A DNA stretch of 64,000 nt from Valencia hispanica (lineage: Eukaryota > Chordata > Actinopteri > Cyprinodontiformes > Valenciidae). Made by a program: the position numbers and the translations under genes. Where the stretch lies: contig OY747702.1 of the NCBI GenBank assembly GCA_963556495.2, forward strand, positions 47,975,286 to 48,039,285, given 5' to 3'. The notes beneath the pieces are model-generated. The model was given only the letters and a program-made list of their open reading frames with translations, did no database searches and was not told the origin of the DNA. Numbering within the stretch: the stretch's first letter is position 1; the number at the start of each line of letters is the position of its first letter. Shown here in pieces: positions 55,401-64,000 of this stretch.

Positions 55401-57551
55401 GTGAACAGTCGGTTTGTATGACAATTATCATTTGTAGGTTATTCTCCATGTTTCGAGTTTCATTTACTTTCTACTGGACAAAACCAGTTGGGTCTACAAT
55501 TGCATAGGCCATAACAATATATCCCGGTACAAAGATTTCTTTGCATATTAGTTTTCTGTAATATTCAATTTTTCTAAGAATCTTTGGGTGGGATCTTATT
55601 AGATGTAAGTAATTATCTGAACTATATCCCTCTGTATCTAATAAATCTAAATACAAGCTTCATCTTTTCACCTTTTCAATTGAATTACTGAAATAAATTA
55701 ACCTTTTAATGATCAAATCCTTGTTTATTGGTCAGAATCTGTACATTATTAGAATCACCGGTATGTATTTTTTTCGTGCTCATCATGAAAAGAAATCATA
55801 AATATAAAGCTTATTAAAATGTGTAAATTCACCTCATGCCTGATAAAAGCAGGGGATTATCCCCGACTGTTGGTCCATCTGAAGTAGTGAAGGTTCAGCC
55901 ATCAACAGAAGGAGCTGTCACTCCAACCTTCAAACATAAAAGCAAAACACACATTCAGAGGATGACAGATGCATTGATTTTTAGAGCTTTAGTGGAGTGT
56001 GCACATCTGTCTGGAGGACTAATGGAGCACACGGCATTCCTCCCTCAGCTGTAAGAGATTTATTTGTGCTTCATTTGCAGCGTTGGCCCACAAGTGTCAT
56101 CCCCCGCACTCAAACGATCACCTTGTACCACTACGAGAAATGCGAGCGTCTTACTTATCGACCTCTTCCCTTCTGAAACAACTCACAGGAAAGCTTCTTT
56201 TATTTTCCCTCCCTCAGCAGCCAAGCATGTCCTTCCTCATTATGTTCCTATGTGTGAGGCCAAGGCCGCTGACACAGACCCAGTGTAATCTCTTTAACCC
56301 GCCACTGTCGCGAGCAGACAAGGCGTGACCACCCAGCGCCGTGCTCCATCTCACTCAGCCGAAAGGGGAACAGTTTTCTCACCTCATCACCTTTGGCTCA
56401 TAGCTGCTTATCATTTTAGGGATGCACATTTCAAACACAGTCGATCACACACACATAGACGCGGGGTTAATCGCTTCGACAAGGCCACTTTAGATAATCA
56501 TGTGCAGCAGGGTGAAAATCCATTCTCACTGACCCACCAATTCCCATAATCGCCAAAAGCATTTTTCCCCCCATGGTTATTGGCTAATGAAGCCAAATTA
56601 AATTATATCACAAGAGAGGAAATCAGTGGAGACATTTTTTTTTTTCATGAAGCTACAGCGATTACTGACTCTTTGCTTTGCAGATTAGGGGAAACATATT
56701 CAAACATTTGGTATATGATGCGTTAAATGAAAAATAAAACATTAAATTACAGTAAATTATACGATCCCATCCATTAGAAGCTAATTTTATTTCACATTAA
56801 ATTAAGCAGAAAATGTGTGGTTTTGCCTCAGAACCACTGGGTTAAGGTACTTTGTGCAACACACGACTTCTGTGTTTGTCCCTCAGGTCAGGACTCCAAG
56901 CTTTATTCTGGGCACTTTGCACACAGGATTTGTTTTACACTAATGAGCTGCATTTTGTCAGAAAATTAAAGATTTTAAAATTCAGCTGTTTCTTGGATGC
57001 TTTAAACAAAACAAAGCAGAATTTAAATGTTATTTTGTAAAATATTTGATATATTTTATGAATTTGTGTTCCTATATTTGTCATATTTTCTCAAATAAAA
57101 GGATATTAATTGTATGTCTTAAATGATACACATATCAGAAATGCACTTGAAAACAGCTGATGCACTGACCCATAAATCATACTTGATGTTTGCATCAAAA
57201 TTGATACAAATAAACACATCACAGTTTTTCCATAAAACATTCCATATCTAAATTTTGTTCCATGACTCCATTAAAAACTAAATTAAAAATAATCACCATC
57301 AGCTTTTACATTTTTTGCTTCTAATAATGTGCATATAGCCACATGAAGGAGGGAGGAAGACATGTATATGATTTGATAGCGGAGATTTATTTAGCAAAGT
57401 GTCCCTTTAGCTGAAGAGGTCTCAGAAACATGTGTATCAAGAATTATATATATTGCATTGCAGGGTTAAATGAGGCTGTGCAGATGCAACAAAGGAAGTC
57501 AGCACCACAATCTGCGAATGCTTCTCTGCTCTGGGCATCCAAGCTCTGTTA
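55401..57551. promoter_or_regulatory. Non-coding DNA with candidate conserved block 55840-56600
   Basis: 55840-56600 is repeat-free and balanced in composition (for example CCTCATCACCTTTGGCTCAT at 56381 and GGGGTTAATCGCTTCGACAA at 56463). The rest is AT-rich filler. No gene was supported. Confidence 0.3.
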
Positions 57552-58343
57552 TCTGATGCAGAGCCGGCCCCAGGTTCTAGGAGGTCCTGAGTAGAATTTT
57601 ATTAGGGTACCCACAAGCCAACTAGACAGGCAACGTTGAATTAAATTGACCATGCCACATCAATCAAACTATATTGTTTAATAAATAAATGCTTGGAAAA
57701 AAGTTATTATTTATTAACATTTATTTCTATGTTAATTCTTTAAGGTTTTCTTTTAAGAAGAAAAGAGTATTCCTAAAAGGAGTTAAAAATGATCAGATTT
57801 GATAGTTCTTTAAGGAAATAGTGAACTCAAGCAGTTTATGAGTGTAGTAGTGTTATTGAATAGATTGTCTAACCGTCTTGAGTAAGGTTGAAGAGAAAAG
57901 TGCATAAAGGAAAACGTGATAACATTCAAAAGTTCCCTTAAAGTATTAAACTAGTTATTTATCTCAGAAGAAATGCATTGTTGCATTAAATTTGATTAAA
58001 AACATCATTTGACTTTTTAAATTTAAAATAAAACATGGCAACCACATAAAGACTTTTATCCAGACAAACTCTTCTGATCTCTTGTTGATTTATTTAAAAT
58101 CAGTTCAGGAAACGTCTCCCAAATTAGATATAAGCTGTACAAATGATTAAATTCTCTTAAATCAACACAATCTTAACAAAACTTTAAAACTATGAAGGTT
58201 TTTCCCTAGTATCTGTAGAGCTAGTAAATTTGTCAACCTGTTTTGTGTTAATTCTAGTTTCTCTTCAGGGAACCCAAGGCCAGTGGGGAGCCTTTAAGCA
58301 GTTGCAAAGATTGCTTACATGTTTGGCCAACCCTAGTCTGATG
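57552..58343. mobile_element. hAT-like element (CAGAGCCGGCCC end)
   Basis: The element (57559-58336) opens CAGAGCCGGCCCCAGGTTCT and closes GTTTGGCCAACCCTAG. TCTGATG occurs on both sides (57552-57558, 58337-58343), consistent with an 8-bp duplication with one mismatch. The interior is AT-rich and no transposase is seen. Confidence 0.65.
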
Positions 58344-58439
58344 TGTAAAAAGTGAATGGCATTATCAAGCACCTCCATTTGATGATCACTTTAGGTACCC
58401 TTATTCCCCTGGCCAGTTAATTACAGCACTCATTATTTC

Positions 58440-59290
58440 CTCATGTATCGGCCAAATCGTTGCCATGTTCGGTGTTTTTACTAAAACAAAGGAAACTTTC
58501 TTCGTTTTTTGTTTTGGGGAAAGTGCTGAATTGCCACGTTTTGCTTTGCACCATGCCCGAGCAAGCGGCCCTCTTTTGTTTTAGCCATAATTGAGATCCC
58601 ACTAATCTAGCTTCTTCTTCCTTCTTTTTTTTAAATGAAACACTCCCATTGTCAGGGTTTCATTAGTTTAAGATAATATTGTTAGAATCCACAATTAATT
58701 TGCAGTGTAACTGTAATTAATTAAATACACCCAATTTTGTAATATGATTAATGCCGCCAAGTTCGTTATCTGTATTCTCCTACAGAATGAAAATGTAACA
58801 GCAGCAGGGCCGCTGAGCATTAATTGCAGAGGCTGGGAGGTTTTTGGAAGCAAAATTATAGGAGGTAATTTATTAAACCCTAAATAAGAAACAAACAAGC
58901 ATAAATTGATATATAAATCATGAATAACATAATGTGCAATCTGGTTGTGATTTGGGACAAAATGACTAATCTCTGTTGCATGCCAAGCACTTGATAAAGC
59001 AGATAGTGGTCATAAATTCAGTCACAGTCAAGGTCTCATTAAAAGGGGCTTAATTTAATTAAGAGTTAGCCATCGCCCTCTAAATATATTAATTACCTTG
59101 AGCATGACGAGATATGTGTGGCGATTACTGCGCATTTCATTAAAGCAAGTCTTCTAGGAGGAGAGCAAACTAAGGTGGGAAGCTGGCTGTGTTGACAAGA
59201 TAATGGATGGGCTGGACTGAGATGAATTTGGTCACCTTGCTTCTGGTTGAGCGCAAAGAGGTGAGGCAGAGGACAACACTGCATGCCCTA
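58440..59290. promoter_or_regulatory. Candidate conserved non-coding element, far upstream of sox3
   Basis: A long repeat-free stretch rich in homeodomain-type cores: TAATTAATTAAATACACCCA at 58713, GAGCATTAATTGCAGAGGCT at 58815, TTAATTTAATTAAGAGTTAG near 59050 and ATATTAATTACCTTGAGCAT at 59085. This density in non-satellite DNA, 9 kb upstream of a developmental regulator in a gene desert, fits a developmental enhancer. Conservation was not tested. Confidence 0.4.
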
Positions 59291-59318
59291 AAAATACCCT
59301 GCCTTTATTCAATTTTTA

Positions 59319-59405
<87 letters not shown>
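59319..59405 (+). repeat. ATT microsatellite
   Basis: About 29 ATT units. A frame through it encodes poly-leucine and is an artefact. Confidence 0.97.
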
Positions 59406-59409
59406 GTTT

Positions 59410-61759
59410 TTTATTTTATTTTATCTCAAAACAAAAATGTATAAAAAGTCTGAAATAAAAATCATCTTGCTTAGTTTAGTAAGAAAAGGAACTCACAATT
59501 TTCCTTGAGAGAATATGTGACGAAAAAATAAAATGTTTTTTTTAATACTTTTATTATCATGCTACATCCTAATTTATTAACTTATTTTTGTTGTTAGAAA
59601 TACACTGAATTAAATTAAATTATTTTATCCTTCTTGCCAGAACACTTGAAAAAAAATGGAAATCTCTAACAAAATATCAGATCCTTTCTGTGGAGCCCTA
59701 AAACACTCCTTTGTCACAGTCCTCCAACATCAAAATTTATTTCTCACCAACACCTAAGAGCTAGATTGTCGTGCCGCCTGTTTGCACTCGCACAAAGACG
59801 CCTCTGACAAATACGGAGCAGAAGTGTGCCGAGGGGTGCAGAAGCAACGGCTCATTGCCCCACAGACTGATATGTCAATGAAACATACAAGACGCTGCCG
59901 GTTGCATTGGGGAGATTTCCAGCCTCTGCTCCTCTCCTGGCTGACAGCAGGACAAAGAGCCTAAGCTACTATTATCTGGAAGCAAGCCTCTCATTCCTAC
60001 TTTCATCCTTTTCTTTAGGAGTACAAACATAGATATGGAGCTCTGCTTAAAGTCACTGATGCATCCTGCCTGGATATCAAACGGGATGAGCCTTAAGCAG
60101 TGGAGTCAGGTTGGATATTGTTAAAATGTTGGAATGGTTTTAAGTGAAAGGGTTTTTGTTTTTTTTGACAGGAACGGTTTAGTTACACATTTTCTGATCA
60201 CAATAACATCCGGTCAAACAGGCAAAACACGAAAAATATGTTATTTCCACATGTGAAGTAATGCAACACCTTCACAGATTCAGGACATGCGGGCAGAGCA
60301 GAACTCAAGGGAACACAAAGCTCCCCAACACCGTCTTCCTGAACGCCCCCTCCCTCTCCTCTCCTCTCTTTCCCACTAACCTCCTCCCACTCTGACCAGA
60401 AAAAAAATCAGGAAACTCACCGAGCTCTCACTGGTCCCGAAGGCTACTCCTGCTTCTGCCTTCCAGTCCCTCTGTTGGACCCACTTTCGACAGCTCACTG
60501 TCAGCAGGCCCAGAAGCAGGAGTCTATGGACAGAAAGATGGCAAAGACAAACCTCGGTTTAGACTCTAGCCTCGGCCTTTCAAACAGGGCAACTGAGGCG
60601 CAGAAGAGAAAAATGAAACGAGAGTGCTGGGCAGTCACTTCTTTGGGCAGTGCACACTGCAGCTGAGCTCTCCCTGCTCTGGGACCCATCTCTTTCAGCC
60701 AAGATTGCTTCATACAAAAGTTGACAATGCACCACTGAAAGCCATTGTTGATATTCAACATTTTTTAAATAGCTGAACAGAATAGACAACATGGCAGGCT
60801 GTAAAACTTGGCAAGGAAACTGACCCGGAGCTGCCCGTTTGAAAGGGCTGCCTTGCTGGGTGAGAGAAGAGAGGGGTATTGTATTATTATTTTTTTTAAG
60901 AAATGGAGAAAGCTGGTGTGAGAGAGTCTAAAAAAACAAAACATCTCCCGTCCCTGCAGAGTAGAGTATTATGTTTTATGTGCGGCAGGAAGAAGACAAT
61001 CACTTTGTACAGTCACAAGCATATATGCATTACCAAGAGGGACCAGAACAATGAAATCCAACCCATTTTAAAACAGGATATTATGTTTCTGGCTCTTAAA
61101 ACATAAACGTGATCATGTGAGAGGTAAATCTTAGTGCCAGCACAACAAAACCAAAAGTTCCAACATTTTTTTTTTTTTTTTTCACCTGGCATTGCTCTGG
61201 TTTGGCTAAGATCCAGTGGAATGTCCTGCAGAGAGCCGTCTATCTCTCTAACATTGCATGGATGAGAATGATGCTGCCTGATGCTGGCGATGGTGTTCTG
61301 TTTCCATCATTGTTGAGCTGACAGCTCCACAGATTGATACGGACATTTAAGAAGCCTTTAACCGCACATATGTCAGAGCATCACAGTGCCGCTCGTGCCT
61401 CGGGAGATATGAATACATCTGATGTAGGTGTGAAATTGTGTGTGTGTGGTGGCCCTGAGGCAGGTCCCAGTGTTATGTTCTATCCTTCCTTGAGTCTTGC
61501 AGTGGTATTAGTGTGGGAGGAGTAGAGTGCGAGTGATTAATGTGTGAACAAGCGAGTTAAATGTGAATCTTTAACTGTGCTGCAAACTTCAGAGAATATT
61601 GGCAGGACTTGATATGATAGACAAACACAATGTAGTGAAAATGGTTTTATATTCACCCGCTTTACTTTCAATACCCTTAAATAAAACCCATTGCAATCAA
61701 ATAACTGAAAACATCACCAACATATGTGGGCAGATCAGCGTCAGCATTAATCCATCTGT
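59410..61759. promoter_or_regulatory. Non-coding DNA with several candidate conserved blocks
   Basis: The sub-blocks 59760-60130, 60290-60760 and 61200-61540 are repeat-free with mixed composition. The others are AT-rich with poly(T) at 61167-61182. No gene was supported. Confidence 0.3.
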
Positions 61760-62375
61760 TCTTTGAAGGCCTCAGAGGTTCATTAGTGAACAAACAGATG
61801 CATGAAGACCAGCGAACATACCAGATAAGTCAGAGGTAAAGCTGAGTGGGGAAGCTCCGAACATTGAACAGAGCAGTCTTCAGAAAACTAACGCTGCACA
61901 TCTCTCAGAAAACATCATCCCCATGGTGGTGGTGCAATCATGCTGCGGGGAAGGTGTTCTTCAGCAGGGATAGGGAAACTGGTCACGGTTGATGGGGAAA
62001 AAGAGGAAGCTAAATTCAGGGCCTTCTAAGAACAGACCTGAGACCAGGGCAGATGATCACCCTAAAATAAAATGTCGACCCTAAATAAGCAGCCAGAGCT
62101 ACAATGATTTAGACTTAAACATTGCTCTCTGTTCAATCTGACTGAACTTCAGCTATTTTGCATAAAAATAGGGCAAAATTAAATGTGGAACGTTGGTACA
62201 GATACACTCTAAAAGTCTCATACATGCTTTTGACTCCGTCAGGCTGAATACAAACACCTAACCTGCTTGTAAATATACAAGCTTTAATTGTATACAAATG
62301 TTGAAATGTAACAAAATGGGAAAAACATTAAAGGGTTGTGAATATTTTCAAAAGGCAATGTATGCATAACCAAAA
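61760..62375 (+). pseudogene. Decayed Tc1-like transposon remnant, plus strand
   Basis: Ordered landmarks: GGCCTCAGAGGTTCATTAGT and AGATGCATGAAGACCAGCGA (5' end of the gene), CATGGTGGTGGTGCAATCAT and GCTGCGGGGAAGGTGTTCTT (GGGSIMLWGCF region), CTGACTGAACTTCAGCTATT, then the terminal repeat TTGTGAATATTTTCAAAAGG. There are large internal gaps, and stops in all frames. Confidence 0.75.
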
Positions 62376-62999
62376 GAGCTAACTGCTGGATTTACCAGTA
62401 TTATCACTTAGGGAAACAGCTTTTGCCACTCTTTAAAAAAATGTCCTGCTGGAACCATGGACTTTATACATGGAAGTGATTTATTGCTGAAAAAAGTAAA
62501 ATCTTCTGTGACAAGATACCAGGGTGGGAGCATGTCTTGTAGGACCTGCCTTCACTTAAATAGTTCACTATTAGAATCATTAACCTGCCTGCTCTCTCAG
62601 ACTCTCCTCTTGTTTCTTAGACACTAAAACATCCCGAGAGGTGTTGCTGTTTTAACTTTTAGGATCTTACTTTTTTAAACAAAAACATATTTTGGTTTTA
62701 ACGAGATATCATTCTTGTTGTAACAACTTTATATATAACATTTCTCGTTTTAATGAGAAAACCTCCTCATTATAACTAGTTTGGTATCAGTTTAAAACAT
62801 TAAACTTTCTCTGTATAATGAGATCCTGCTCCAAACAATTTTTCCCAGCTCTGGCAGCGCTTCCATGCAACCTAAATGATGTTGAATCAGTTTTTAATTA
62901 CTTATGCGGGTGCTGATTCAAGAGTCAAGTATGCCGTTATTTATTTTATCCACTTGGAGAACCATGGGTAGAAAGGAAGAAGGGCAACCTCCACACTTT
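62376..62999. other. AT-rich non-coding DNA
   Basis: Nothing recognised. Confidence 0.45.
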
Positions 63000-63562
63000 G
63001 CTGACGCCACCACCGTGTTACACTGCGGGGAAAGTGTGTTCAGGATAATGTGCAGAGTTAGTTTTCCTCCATAGATAGTGTTTTACATGTAAGCCATTTT
63101 TGAATGATGGATGCTCTGTTAAACGTTTGATACTTAAAGCTTGGTATATTGCTTTTTAACCAAGCGCTGCTTCCAACTTCTCTACAACTTTATCCCTGAT
63201 GGTGTGTTCTTTGGTCTTTATGAGGCTGTTTGTTCATTTATGTTCTCTAACAAAACCCCAAGGCCTTCACATAACAGTTGCATTCATACTGAGATTAATT
63301 TATACACAAGTGTACTCTATTAAGTAATTAGATGACTTCTGAAGGCAGCTCTAGGGTTGATTTAAGGGCATCAGAATACAAACTTTTCAGATTTTTATTT
63401 ATGAAAATGTTTTTTTTAAATCATGAGGCCTTTTTGTTCCGCTTCACAATTATAATTTTCGTTGGTCAATCACATAAAGTTCCAGTGAATATGCTAAGGT
63501 TTATTGCCATAATGAGTCAAAACATGAAAAAGTTGAAGATTTATGAACATGTTTGCAAGGCA
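63000..63562 (-). pseudogene. Decayed Tc1-like transposon remnant, minus strand
   Basis: The plus strand shows reverse-complement Tc1 landmarks: CGCCACCACCGTGTTACACT, AGTTAGTTTTCCTCCATAGA, CTACAACTTTATCCCTGATG, TTCTTTGGTCTTTATGAGGC (start region), and a decayed terminal repeat ending CATGTTTGCAAGGCA. Frames are broken and the catalytic core is mostly deleted. Confidence 0.7.
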
Positions 63563-64000
63563 TTTTCAGTCTGTTTAAACACAGGTACCTATTTTGGTTC
63601 TCAGGGACTGAAGATTCAATCATTCACAGATAGTTTTCAGATTAGAAAAAAACAATAATTTTATTTTTAAAATCATAGTAATTTCTGACTGCAGAACAAG
63701 GAATAGAATTAGTTGTGAGATGTATTTGCATCAAAGAAACTGAGGTTTATTTTTATAAATTGTGAAATTAAAAACAATTATGTTATATCTCTTTCTCCCC
63801 TCAAGAACTTTCTGGTCTGTGTAGAAGTTTAAAAATGGGTTTTAAGTAGTTGAAAAGAAAAACATTTATAAAGTTTCTTAACCTTTTGGAAAATGAGAGA
63901 AATACAAAATCAAACTGTCTTTGATCATTTCAGAAATGATCTCTGCTCTCCATTGTATTATTTATTACAGTTATTCATTCACTCTATCTACAATACAGCA
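63563..64000. other. AT-rich non-coding DNA to window end
   Basis: No feature recognised. Confidence 0.45.

Noticed and set aside
55471..55656. 61-residue minus-strand frame after the mariner remnant
   Set aside because: AT-rich, with no recognisable motif. It cannot be distinguished from chance.
59207..59458. Open frame with a long poly-leucine run
   Set aside because: It is the translation of an ATT microsatellite.

Overview
This is a stretch of vertebrate nuclear DNA, almost certainly from a teleost fish (a percomorph is plausible, but the species cannot be named from what is visible). The evidence is one unmistakable intronless SoxB1 gene, sox3, on the minus strand at 48668-49570, set in a gene desert whose repeats are typical of ray-finned fish: Tc1-like DD34E transposons, hAT and pogo elements, TTAA-flanked (Kolobok/piggyBac-type) elements, PIF/Harbinger-like elements and L2-type LINEs with GAATT-repeat tails. 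No bacterial feature, rRNA, tRNA or CRISPR array was seen.

Layout. Positions 1-2.6 kb are AT-rich, gene-free DNA with small repeat fragments. Positions 2.6-20.1 kb are a transposon graveyard. It holds a Harbinger-like piece joined to an L2 end, a THAP-exon element, a nearly intact Tc1-like transposon inside an older palindromic element, a hAT element containing a LINE fragment, and a four-level nest of insertions at 10.0-13.7 kb whose core is a foldback element with 22-bp tandem-repeat arms. Pogo, hAT and Tc1 remnants and a minisatellite split by an L2 fragment follow. Positions 20.5-22.4 kb are a 5'-truncated L2-type LINE. Positions 22.4-24.9 kb look like ordinary, possibly conserved non-coding DNA. 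Positions 24.9-30.4 kb carry another TTAA element, a Tc1 remnant, a LINE 3' end and a MITE. Positions 30.8-33.2 kb are a GC-rich proline-rich ORF with an LTR-like leader and four successive minisatellites. Positions 33.2-48 kb are mostly unique AT-rich DNA with a THAP-type TTAA remnant, microsatellites, a Tc1 remnant and an L2/Harbinger nest.

The sox3 locus occupies about 48-50 kb. Its CDS encodes a complete 300-residue protein with the HMG box intact. A TGA stop directly precedes the start codon, and there is a CCAAT box plus a TATA-like site about 225-290 bp upstream of the ATG. The upstream side (50-64 kb) contains several non-repetitive blocks that look like candidate enhancers, the clearest having a SOX site and two inverted POU octamers at 52.6-52.8 kb. 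Between them are microsatellites, two hAT elements and four Tc1-like remnants.

How it works together: the only host gene recognised is sox3, a transcription factor of neural and gonadal progenitors. The rest is either candidate long-range regulatory DNA for it or layered mobile elements, nearly all dead. The most unusual structures are the nested foldback element at 10-13.7 kb and the proline-rich multi-minisatellite retroelement-like unit at 31-33 kb.
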